Source: a virus
DNA length: 20,281 nt
IMG/VR virus record: IMGVR_UViG_3300025070_000312
Location: 1-20,281 of that record
Strand: one strand, 5' to 3'
The notes under the pieces are model-generated. The model was not told the DNA's origin, made no database searches, and saw nothing but the letters and a program-made list of their open reading frames with translations. Below are positions 1-6,463 of this stretch, piece by piece (position 1 is the first letter of the stretch; each line of letters starts with the position of its first letter). The translations under genes and the position numbers were made by a program.

Positions 1-717
1 GGTGTTGTTTCTACCGACAGAATGTATTTTTCAACTGCTGACGGTCTTGGTCTACAGCTTGACAAAGACAATAACAGAATTGTTCCTGTTGGCGCAGATG
101 GCTCAACTTACAACAATAACGTGAGTCTAGGTGGATCTAGCTTAGAGTTCAAAAATTTCTACCTGTCAGGCAATGCAACTCACGGCACAACTCCAAGCTC
201 CTCTGACGCAGGAGTATTTACTGAAGCGGTTGGCAGAACTACATACTCAAGAGGAAGTGGCACTGGCGGCTTTTCGCATTTAAAATTTATAAACGGCAAT
301 GGAACTGTTGGAACTGTAAGCTCTTCAGGTTCAGCAACAGCCTACAACACCTCCTCCGACTACCGTTTAAAAGAAAACGTAGTAGCCATGTCAGGCGCTA
401 CAGAACGCCTTAAACAACTGAATCCTTCACGCTTCAATTTCATTACAGACCCCGACAAAACTGTTGATGGCTTCTTAGCACACGAAGTTCAAGACGTTGT
501 GCCAGAGGCAATCACTGGGACTAAAGACGCTATGCGTGATGAGGATTATGAAGTTACTCCAGCAGTGCTAGATGATGACGGCAATGTTGTAACTGAAGCA
601 GTTATGGGGACACGTTCTGTTCCAGACTACCAAGGCATTGACCAAAGCAAACTTGTCCCTTTGCTTGTAGCAACCATACAAGAACTTGAAGCCCGTATCG
701 CGGCACTAGAATCTTAA
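1..717 (+). CDS. Tail fibre/spike C-terminus with S74 self-cleaving chaperone (5' partial)
   Basis: The reading frame is open from base 1, so the gene begins upstream of the window; an internal ATG lies at 22. The visible part is a beta-rich, Gly/Ser/Thr/Asn-rich fibre shaft followed by a peptidase S74 intramolecular chaperone. The hallmark SSDYRLKENV sits at bases 352-381. The second Ser (355-357) and the Lys five residues later match the Ser-Lys dyad of this family, which trimerises the fibre and then cuts itself off just before the Ser. Downstream, DGFLAHEVQDVVPEA is the usual family core, and the end (LVATIQELEARIAALES) is a short coiled coil. The released chaperone would be about 120 residues. 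The fold is seen directly; assignment to a host-binding fibre or spike is inferred from family and position. Confidence 0.9.
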   Translation, partial: GVVSTDRMYFSTADGLGLQLDKDNNRIVPVGADGSTYNNNVSLGGSSLEFKNFYLSGNATHGTTPSSSDAGVFTEAVGRTTYSRGSGTGGFSHLKFINGNGTVGTVSSSGSATAYNTSSDYRLKENVVAMSGATERLKQLNPSRFNFITDPDKTVDGFLAHEVQDVVPEAITGTKDAMRDEDYEVTPAVLDDDGNVVTEAVMGTRSVPDYQGIDQSKLVPLLVATIQELEARIAALES

Positions 718-729
718 TAGGAGACAAAC

Positions 730-1026
730 ATGACAACTTGGACAATCTCAACTTTAGAACGTGAGTTATCAGACGGTGGCGTAGTAGTAGCCCACTGGCG
801 AGCTACAGCGGTAGACGGTGACTTCTCTGCGTCGTCCTACGGCACTTGTGGGTTCACGCCTGATCCTTCTAGTGCAGACTGGGTAGCTTACGACAGCATC
901 ACTGAAGAAATGGCTTTGGGTTGGTGCTGGGCTGACGGAGTAGACAAAGACGCTATTGAGGCGTCACTAGCTGCTCAGATTGAAGCAGACAAGAACCCAA
1001 CGCAAGCAGCAGGAGTACCATGGTAA
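730..1026 (+). CDS. Small conserved hypothetical protein next to the tail fibre
   Basis: A 98-residue protein. Its AGGAG ribosome-binding site lies just after the fibre stop codon, 12 bases separating the two genes. It is soluble, with no signal peptide or membrane segment. The N-terminal half looks like a small beta domain (TWTISTLERELSDGGVVVAHWRAT without the final residue is the opening strand pair), and the C-terminal half is helical (DAIEASLAAQIEADKNP). From memory, similar short proteins accompany fibre genes in marine phages, but no function is established. It could be a fibre-associated or chaperone-like protein. Its 3' end overlaps the start of the next small membrane gene. Confidence 0.7.
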   Translation: MTTWTISTLERELSDGGVVVAHWRATAVDGDFSASSYGTCGFTPDPSSADWVAYDSITEEMALGWCWADGVDKDAIEASLAAQIEADKNPTQAAGVPW

Positions 1027-1184
1027 TGGACTTGATGGGCATAGTATCCATTGTAACAACCATAGTCACTGTCGCAAGTATTATCGCAGCAGTAACTCCG
1101 ACACCTAAAGACGACGAGTGGATTGCAAAGCTGTACAAGTTTGTAGACCTCCTAGCTGTCAACATTGGTAAGGCAAAACAATAA
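1020..1184 (+). CDS. Small single-span membrane protein, possible holin-like
   Basis: A 54-residue reading frame starting at ATG 1020, seven bases before the end of the previous gene, with GGAG six bases upstream of the ATG. Residues about 7-25 (GIVSIVTTIVTVASIIAAV) form one hydrophobic helix. A short charged linker (TPTPKDDEW) and an amphipathic helix ending in Lys residues follow. The arrangement of one span plus a basic tail is common in small phage membrane proteins near lysis genes. The stop overlaps the next start as TAATG. The frame is supported by the RBS, the tight overlaps and protein-like composition. The lysis role is inferred from neighbours only. Confidence 0.65.
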   Translation: MVMDLMGIVSIVTTIVTVASIIAAVTPTPKDDEWIAKLYKFVDLLAVNIGKAKQ

Positions 1185-1351
1185 TGCAAGAAGAAGCAAA
1201 AGCCGCAGTAGACGTTGTAGCAGTAACAACAACAGTGTCAGCCCTGATGGGCTGGCTTCCTGCTGTGGCTGCTGCTTTGAGCATTGTATGGACTGTAATT
1301 AGGATCTTTGAGACTGACACTGTAAAAGGTTGGTTCAAGTTTAGAAAGTAA
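1184..1351 (+). CDS. Small membrane protein, holin candidate
   Basis: A 55-residue reading frame whose ATG shares a base with the previous stop codon (TAATG), suggesting translational coupling. The N-terminus is charged (MQEEAKAAVDVVAV). One long hydrophobic stretch covers residues about 18-41 (SALMGWLPAVAAALSIVWTV and onward), followed by a basic aromatic tail (KGWFKFRK). The size and the membrane-span/basic-tail pattern resemble class II-type phage holins, but no diagnostic motif is present. It sits among three other small membrane proteins, which supports a lysis or envelope role by context. Confidence 0.65.
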   Translation: MQEEAKAAVDVVAVTTTVSALMGWLPAVAAALSIVWTVIRIFETDTVKGWFKFRK

Positions 1352-1368
1352 GATAGGCTAGTGTAACA

Positions 1369-1521
1369 ATGGAGTACGTTAATCTCATTGGTTCAATCTG
1401 GCCCATCTTTGTGGGTTTCATTGTCCTTGTGTTGACACTAGGTAGACTCATGTCCCGTATGGACGTAGTGGAAGAAAAGGTTAAAACTTTGTTTGAGTTA
1501 TGGAACAAGAAGAATGATTGA
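1369..1521 (+). CDS. Small membrane-anchored protein with charged helical tail
   Basis: A 50-residue reading frame. Residues about 5-25 are one hydrophobic span (NLIGSIWPIFVGFIVLVLTL); the remainder is a charged helix (MDVVEEKVKTLFELWNKKND) with heptad-like spacing. The upstream sequence has only a weak ribosome-binding site, which lowers certainty. The final 8 bases overlap the start of the holin gene. An N-terminal anchor followed by a helix is reminiscent of an inner-membrane spanin, but at 50 residues it is far too short to cross the periplasm, so I leave the role open. It might regulate or partner the adjacent holin. Confidence 0.55.
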   Translation: MEYVNLIGSIWPIFVGFIVLVLTLGRLMSRMDVVEEKVKTLFELWNKKND

Positions 1522-1906
1522 TAAGCTCATAGGGCCTGTGACTGGTCTCTTAGACAAGTTTATACCTGATGCTGACACTAAGGCTAAGTTAGCCCATGAA
1601 GTCGCTACGATGGCTGAGGAACACGCTCAGGAGCTTGCTAAGGGTCAGATGGAGATCAATGCTGTGGAAGCAGCTAACTCCAACGTGTTCGTAAGCGGCT
1701 GGAGGCCCTTCATTGGCTGGACATGTGGCTTAGGTATGTTTGGAAACTTTATTACCATCCCGTTTAGTAACTTTGTTTTGGCTTTATTTGGTATAGATAT
1801 AATTATACCTCTGGTACCTCTGGAAACTATGATGCCAGTGTTGATGGGTATGTTAGGCTTAGGTGCAATGAGAACTTACGAGAAGAAATCTGGAGTGTCT
1901 AAGTAA
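1514..1906 (+). CDS. Holin of the three-transmembrane GTA type
   Basis: A 130-residue protein starting at ATG 1514 (MIDKLIGPV). A longer form from a TTG at 1493 is possible but would put most of its extension inside the previous gene. Residues 1-55 are a soluble amphipathic region (DADTKAKLAHEVATMAEEHA). The signature SGWRPFIGW at residues 61-69 leads into about three hydrophobic segments (roughly 64-82, 84-100 and 104-119) and a basic tail (RTYEKKSGVSK). This order matches the 'holin of 3TMs' family first described for gene-transfer-agent release. Such proteins permeabilise the inner membrane so that a lytic enzyme can reach the wall. No endolysin gene is adjacent. The stop overlaps the next start as TAATG. 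Confidence 0.85.
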   Translation: MIDKLIGPVTGLLDKFIPDADTKAKLAHEVATMAEEHAQELAKGQMEINAVEAANSNVFVSGWRPFIGWTCGLGMFGNFITIPFSNFVLALFGIDIIIPLVPLETMMPVLMGMLGLGAMRTYEKKSGVSK

Positions 1907-3996
1907 TGAGTGAAAGAAGATTTCTCAGTGATTTATATCACGGACAACCTGACCAAGATACTTTTGAAGGTTTCTGGCAGCGAAAAGCTAACGAAACAAC
2001 CGCTACTCTTCAACGATTGCTTGACAACGACGCAGCAACTTTTTTAAACTTAGCTTTAAAGGAGATTGAAACTCAGCTACTAAGCGGCGCTGAAGTCATA
2101 AACAATCCTCTTAAAGTAGGTGTTTTAAGTCAATTAGGCTTTGACATTTCTTCAGGTAAAATACCAGAGTTTTTCACAGAAATATTTGGAGACAACGACA
2201 CACTTCCTTCTTTAGACGTTGCTACTTTTTTTGGCTTAACTGAAGACCAGTTTAACTCTATACCTGCTCAAGCAGAAAGACTTGAAGCATCTGAAGATCC
2301 TTCTGCTGAAACAGAAGTTACACCTGAAGAAGGCGACACATTTACTTTTGACCAGTTAGTTGATCGTTATAATGATGCTCCAGCAGCACAAGAGTACGGA
2401 CTGTCAGTAACGTATGATCCAGAGACTAATACTTTTGTAGAAGACGTAAGCGGTTTTGGTTTTGAAGGAGACGCTGCAACTAACACGTACACTCCCGAAG
2501 AATTTATGGAGCGTCTTGGGGTAGAAGGAAGTTTTGAAGAAACACAAGTTGAGACAGAAGTTGCTAGACCAGAAGGCACTGTAAACTTAGAAGACCTTAC
2601 TGAAGAACAGGTAGGCACGTTTTGGCCTGAGATTCAAGAGTCTTTAGAAAGTTTAGGAGGCGCAGTAAAACAAGCTGTTTTTGGTCCCGGCGGTGTACCT
2701 AAGACTCCAGACGAGTTACTAGAAGCTATTGAAACAGGAGTTATGGAAGGTCTTAAGGGGCCTATTGCTGTTACGTTTGATCCAGAAGTTGGAGTAACAC
2801 TAGACCTCAAAATACCCGTAGGTTTTGAAATAAATGGTACTTCTTTACAGCTACCTGTTTTTAATGAAGACGGTCAGTTTGTTTTAGGTCAATCTATAGA
2901 AACTGCTATAAACCAAGCTGGCGAGCTTATAACAGCAACCGGTGACAAAATAGGAGACATCTTTACTGATGGTCAAGGCAACATTGTTCTTGATGTTATA
3001 GACGCAGGACAAGTTGTTCTTGAAGGTTTAGGAGTAACAGAAAGCGGTAATATTATAGGCACTCTAGCTGAAAACGCTATAGGCGACTTTATTTTTAACC
3101 AGAATACGGGGCAGCCTGAGCTTACAGAAGAAGTAGACATTACTACAGACGACACTACTGACGATGACACTACTGTTGACGGTGGTGACGACGTAGTAGA
3201 CAGAGATGATCCAAAAGTAGTTCCATTAACAGGCCCGGAAGATCCAGAAGAGCTAACCGAAGAACCCATAAAACCACCTAAAGGTTCTCAGTACATTGAT
3301 GACAAAGCAGGAAACATTGTTGGTGCAATAGGCCCAGACGGTACTGTTTACAACGTAGACGAAAACGGTGAGTGGTCAGTATCTACTTCAGACGTAGTAA
3401 CAGAAGGAGGAACAACAGTCCTTCCCGGTGAAACTACAATAGGTGACGGTGTTTCTGGTGATAACACTCCTGTTAGTGGCCGTGGTGACGACGTAGTAGA
3501 CATAGATGATCCAAAAGTAATTCCATTAACAGACCCGGACGATCCAATAGAACTACAACTAACAGAAGATACTGATGATGACGGAGGTGGCGACGGAGGT
3601 GGCGACGGAGGTGGCGACGGAGGTGGCGACGGAGGTGGAAATGGACAACCTCCTTTAAGCGGAGGTGGCGACAATGGTGGCAATGGACAACCTCCTTTAG
3701 ACGGAGGTGGCGACAATGGTGGCAATGGACAACCTCCTTTAGACGGTGGTGGCGACGGAGGTGGCGACGACGATCCTCCAGAAGAACCACCTTTAGTCGG
3801 ACCAGCAGGGCCAACAGGACCGACAGGTGCAACAGGTGCAGCAGGAGCAGCAGGTGCACCGGGGTCCCGTGGTGGATACATGGGTGGATTAAGTTATCAG
3901 TTGCCGCAGTTTGTAGGAGTACAGTACCAGCCTAAAGACTACACTGTTGAGTTGGACCGTATTATTAACGAAAGTTTGTTTAAAGGGATGATCTAA
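1906..3996 (+). CDS. Acidic virion protein with glycine-rich and collagen-like repeats
   Basis: A 696-residue, strongly acidic protein. Residues 1-110 are helical, and residues 225-420 look globular. Two near-identical segments (GDDVVDxDDPKVxPLT) start near residues 427 and 527. Residues 559-578 are GGGD tandem repeats, residues 581-622 are three 14-residue GQPPLxGGGD units, and residues 632-655 are eight collagen-type G-X-Y triplets. A conserved-looking tail follows (GLSYQLPQFVGVQYQPKDY). Collagen-like repeats in phages occur in fibres and surface appendages. The setting between holin and tail adaptor suggests a structural protein, perhaps an appendage or tail component. Codon use is A/T-rich. 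I cannot name a specific homologue. The start is coupled to the upstream stop (TAATG), and the stop is coupled to the next gene in the same way. Confidence 0.85.
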   Translation: MSERRFLSDLYHGQPDQDTFEGFWQRKANETTATLQRLLDNDAATFLNLALKEIETQLLSGAEVINNPLKVGVLSQLGFDISSGKIPEFFTEIFGDNDTLPSLDVATFFGLTEDQFNSIPAQAERLEASEDPSAETEVTPEEGDTFTFDQLVDRYNDAPAAQEYGLSVTYDPETNTFVEDVSGFGFEGDAATNTYTPEEFMERLGVEGSFEETQVETEVARPEGTVNLEDLTEEQVGTFWPEIQESLESLGGAVKQAVFGPGGVPKTPDELLEAIETGVMEGLKGPIAVTFDPEVGVTLDLKIPVGFEINGTSLQLPVFNEDGQFVLGQSIETAINQAGELITATGDKIGDIFTDGQGNIVLDVIDAGQVVLEGLGVTESGNIIGTLAENAIGDFIFNQNTGQPELTEEVDITTDDTTDDDTTVDGGDDVVDRDDPKVVPLTGPEDPEELTEEPIKPPKGSQYIDDKAGNIVGAIGPDGTVYNVDENGEWSVSTSDVVTEGGTTVLPGETTIGDGVSGDNTPVSGRGDDVVDIDDPKVIPLTDPDDPIELQLTEDTDDDGGGDGGGDGGGDGGGDGGGNGQPPLSGGGDNGGNGQPPLDGGGDNGGNGQPPLDGGGDGGGDDDPPEEPPLVGPAGPTGPTGATGAAGAAGAPGSRGGYMGGLSYQLPQFVGVQYQPKDYTVELDRIINESLFKGMI
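3182..3546 (+). repeat. 65-bp imperfect direct repeat, copies exactly 300 bp apart
   Basis: Bases 3182-3246 and 3482-3546 align with four mismatches over 65 bases and no gaps. Both copies are in frame within the collagen-like protein, giving two copies of an acidic DDPKV module exactly 100 residues apart. This indicates an internal duplication. Confidence 0.9.
3580..3639 (+). repeat. 12-bp tandem repeat (GGGD units)
   Basis: Four perfect copies of GACGGAGGTGGC and a fifth differing at the last base, all in frame, encode D-G-G-G repeats. A purine-rich array like this could vary in length by replication slippage without shifting the frame. Confidence 0.95.
3646..3771 (+). repeat. 42-bp tandem repeat, three units (GQPPL modules)
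   Basis: Units at 3646-3687, 3688-3729 and 3730-3771 each begin CAACCTCCTTTA. The first two differ only by AGC versus GAC after that opening; the third diverges near its end. They encode 14-residue PPL-GGGD-NGGN modules between the GGGD array and the collagen-like segment. Confidence 0.95.
3799..3870 (+). repeat. Collagen-like G-X-Y segment
   Basis: Eight consecutive Gly-X-Y triplets are encoded (GPAGPTGPTGATGAAGAAG, then GAP and GSR). Short collagen-like stretches trimerise in phage structural proteins. The segment lies close to the C-terminus, just ahead of the final conserved-looking domain. Confidence 0.85.
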
Positions 3997-4643
3997 TGAC
4001 TTACAAAGATCTAGTCAACAATGTACTTAGGAGGCTTAGGGAAACAGAAGTTTCTTCTGTGCAAACCAATTCCTACAGTAAGCTCGTAGGTGACCTTGTG
4101 AATGACGCAAAGGACCTTGTGGAAAACTCATGGGACTGGTCTGCACTTAGGACTACACTTACGATTACTACTACGGCTGACGTCTTCAATTACTCCTTGA
4201 CTGGTAGCCAGAATAACATTAAGGAACTAAACGTGTTAAACGACACGTCTAACTTCGTGATGCACTATCAGACCAACAACTGGTTTGACTCACAGTTCCT
4301 GTTGTCAGCACCGGAAACAGGGTCACCAATGTACTACACGTACAACGGTGTTGACTCTGACGGTGACACTTTGATCGACGTTTACCCAAAGCCTGACGGA
4401 GTTTATTCCTTACGTTTTAACTGTGCGTTACGTAATCCTGACTTGAGTGCAGACACTGACACTCTGAAGATACCAGCGATGCCTGTGGTACACCTTGCGG
4501 TAGCCTTTGCTGCTCGTGAGCGTGGAGAAACTGGCGGTACTTCGACTCAAGAGTACTTTGCTATGGCTAACAAGTACCTGTCAGACGCTATTGCACAGGA
4601 CGCTGGTAGACACCCAGAAGAAACTATCTTCTACACGCCTTAA
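3996..4643 (+). CDS. Tail adaptor (head-to-tail connector), gp11-like
   Basis: A 215-residue protein with coupled start (TAATG). The N-terminus is helical (TYKDLVNNVLRRLRETEVSS) and contains the WDWSALR motif often seen at the end of the first helical part of podovirus adaptors. The middle is beta-rich (YNGVDSDGDTLIDVYPKPDG), and a long C-terminal helix closes it (LAVAFAARERGETGG, then EYFAMANKYLSDAI). This organisation fits the T7 gp11/P22 gp4 adaptor family (gp11 is 196 residues), whose rings sit between portal and tail tube. The next gene fits the tail-tube protein that normally follows gp11, which strengthens the call. Codons favour C/G at third positions, unlike the gene before it. Confidence 0.75.
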   Translation: MTYKDLVNNVLRRLRETEVSSVQTNSYSKLVGDLVNDAKDLVENSWDWSALRTTLTITTTADVFNYSLTGSQNNIKELNVLNDTSNFVMHYQTNNWFDSQFLLSAPETGSPMYYTYNGVDSDGDTLIDVYPKPDGVYSLRFNCALRNPDLSADTDTLKIPAMPVVHLAVAFAARERGETGGTSTQEYFAMANKYLSDAIAQDAGRHPEETIFYTP

Positions 4644-4655
4644 GGTACACACTAT

Positions 4656-6233
4656 ATGGCACAAGAACTAAAAAGTATTAATCTTGTAGCTCCGGGCTTC
4701 AAGGGTATCAACACTGAGGACTCACCGTTGTCTCAGGACCCTTCTTTTGCTGAAGTTGCTGACAACGCAGTGATTGACAAAAGAGGGCGTATAGCAGCAC
4801 GTAAGGGCTACAACGTAACGACTACTAACAAGACGGAGTTAGGTAGCGACAACCTGAGTGCTATTAAGGAGTTCAGAGACGCTAACGGCAACACTAAGAT
4901 CTTCTCCGTGGGCAACAACAAGATACTCAGCGGTACAACCACGTTGGCTGACGAGACTCCGGGTAGCTACACAATCACTGCTGACGACTGGAAGATGGTC
5001 AACTTTAACGACAGTATCTACTTCTTTCAGCGTGGGTATCAGCCTCTGATATACAACGTAACTGCTTCAGGCAGCCCCGGAGGCGCTAACAGCAACGTAG
5101 TGACACTAGGCTCTGTCAACAGTGCAGCAGGTGTTGCTTCAACGATGTACGGCAATGAAGTCTTGGCGGCTTACGGTAGACTCTGGACTGCCGACTTCGC
5201 TACAGACAAGTCAACTGTTTATTGGTCTGACCTTTTGATAGGACATGACTGGTCCGGTGGAACCTCTGGGTCCATCGACATAGCTAAAGTATGGCCTGAT
5301 GGTTTTGACGAGATTGTTGCACTGGCTGCACATAACAATCTTTTGATTATCTTTGGCAAGCGTAGTATCGTAGTTTACTCAGGTGCTGACGCTCCTGCTA
5401 CTATGGCTTTGTCCGACACTATTTCCGGTGTTGGCTGCGTAGGCAGAGACACGGTACAGTACACTGGTGTAGACGTAATCTTTCTTTCTCAGTCTGGCTT
5501 AAAAAGCTTCGGAAGAACGATACAAGAAAAGTCCATGCCAATAAGCAGTTTGTCCGGAACGATTACCACGGACATCATTCAGCTAGTCAATGAAGCAAAC
5601 GAAGTTTACAAGTCTGTGTATTACCCAGAAGCAAACTTCTACCTACTAACTTTTACAAACCAAAACATGACTTATTGTTTTGACATTAGAGGAACTTTGG
5701 AAAACGGGTCATACAGAGTTACACGCTGGCCCGGCACTAGTTTCACTTGTTATGAACGCAAGGACAACGGAGACTTAATCATAGGAAGCGCACAGGGCAT
5801 AGGGCAGTACACAGGTTTCCAAGACAACGGTAGTGCCTACAACTTTAAGTACTTTAGCCCTGAGTTGTCTTTTGGCGATCCTTCTAAACTTAAGTTTCTC
5901 AAAAAAATTAGGCCGACGATAGTAGGCGGTAGTGGGCTTGACATTCTACTAAAGTGGGACTACGACTTTGGAGCTTCTTACAACACAAGTATTATTACTT
6001 TAAAAGACGAAGCAAAAGCAGAGTTTGGTTTAAAAGAAACTCCAAACGGTGTTGAGTCAGTAAATGAGTACACCGTAGCACAGTATTCTGACGGTGTTTT
6101 AACGTCTAAAGATTCTGTAAACACTAATGGCAGTGGAGGAACCTTGACCATAGGTATGGAAACAAGCATCAATGGTGACGAACTGTCAATACAAGAAATC
6201 AATGTACTTGCACTAGTAGGTAAAACAATATGA
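4656..6233 (+). CDS. Tail tube/nozzle protein, gp12-like
   Basis: A 525-residue, almost entirely beta-rich protein. Its N-terminus (GFKGINTEDSPLSQDPSFAE, followed by a GRIAARKGY segment) is typical of podovirus tail tubular B/nozzle proteins, in which an 'undecorated start plus R-x-G' opening precedes a beta-propeller-like body. Repeated strand motifs such as KMVNFNDSIYFFQRGYQPLI and SVYYPEANFYLLTF fit that body. It is shorter than T7 gp12 (794 residues). It follows the adaptor by 12 bases with a weak AAGG ribosome-binding site. Its last bases overlap the next start (ATGA). The first half uses C/G-ending codons and the last part A/T-ending codons, hinting at a mosaic origin. The function is inferred from fold, size and neighbour. 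Confidence 0.72.
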   Translation: MAQELKSINLVAPGFKGINTEDSPLSQDPSFAEVADNAVIDKRGRIAARKGYNVTTTNKTELGSDNLSAIKEFRDANGNTKIFSVGNNKILSGTTTLADETPGSYTITADDWKMVNFNDSIYFFQRGYQPLIYNVTASGSPGGANSNVVTLGSVNSAAGVASTMYGNEVLAAYGRLWTADFATDKSTVYWSDLLIGHDWSGGTSGSIDIAKVWPDGFDEIVALAAHNNLLIIFGKRSIVVYSGADAPATMALSDTISGVGCVGRDTVQYTGVDVIFLSQSGLKSFGRTIQEKSMPISSLSGTITTDIIQLVNEANEVYKSVYYPEANFYLLTFTNQNMTYCFDIRGTLENGSYRVTRWPGTSFTCYERKDNGDLIIGSAQGIGQYTGFQDNGSAYNFKYFSPELSFGDPSKLKFLKKIRPTIVGGSGLDILLKWDYDFGASYNTSIITLKDEAKAEFGLKETPNGVESVNEYTVAQYSDGVLTSKDSVNTNGSGGTLTIGMETSINGDELSIQEINVLALVGKTI

Positions 6234-6463
6234 GTAATTATACTAAAGAAACGCAGTTTGGTGACAAAGACACTCTGTCTGCTGGTGACCCTAACAAGAT
6301 TGTTAGAGGGTCTGAGTTTGAAACTGAGTTTAACAACATTGCAACCGCAATAGCTACAAAGGCAGACACTGCTGGACCTACGTTCACAGGGACTGTCACG
6401 ATACCTGCCCTGACTTTCACGGGTACGTTGTCAACGGGAACGATTAGCGGAGGAACCTACTAA
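6230..6463 (+). CDS. Short fibre-N-terminus-like structural protein
   Basis: A 77-residue protein whose start overlaps the tail-tube stop by four bases. Residues 10-46 (DKDTLSAGDPNKIVRGSEF, then FETEFNNIATAIATKAD) match the virion-anchoring opening that commonly begins long phage tail fibres. Residues 48-77 are a short run of Thr/Gly beta repeats (TFTGTVTIPALTFTGTLSTG). It ends there with its own stop, coupled to the next gene (TAATG). It could be a stand-alone adaptor to which a separate fibre binds, or a remnant of a fibre gene whose receptor-binding part now lies elsewhere (the S74 fibre at the left edge is a candidate partner). The motif is seen; the role is inferred. Confidence 0.7.
   Translation: MSNYTKETQFGDKDTLSAGDPNKIVRGSEFETEFNNIATAIATKADTAGPTFTGTVTIPALTFTGTLSTGTISGGTY

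Noticed and set aside
1493-1513. Upstream TTG start for the holin, adding seven residues
   Set aside because: It would lie within the previous gene without a ribosome-binding site; ATG 1514 gives a family-like N-terminus.
3580-3771. Tandem array considered as a CRISPR-like or origin repeat
   Set aside because: Units are contiguous, have no spacers, are multiples of 3 and encode regular in-frame peptide repeats.
3348-3881. Long Pro/Ser-rich open frame on the minus strand opposite the glycine-rich repeats
   Set aside because: It is the mirror of the GGGD, PPL and collagen-like repeats on the plus strand, has no ribosome-binding site and lies fully inside a well-supported gene.
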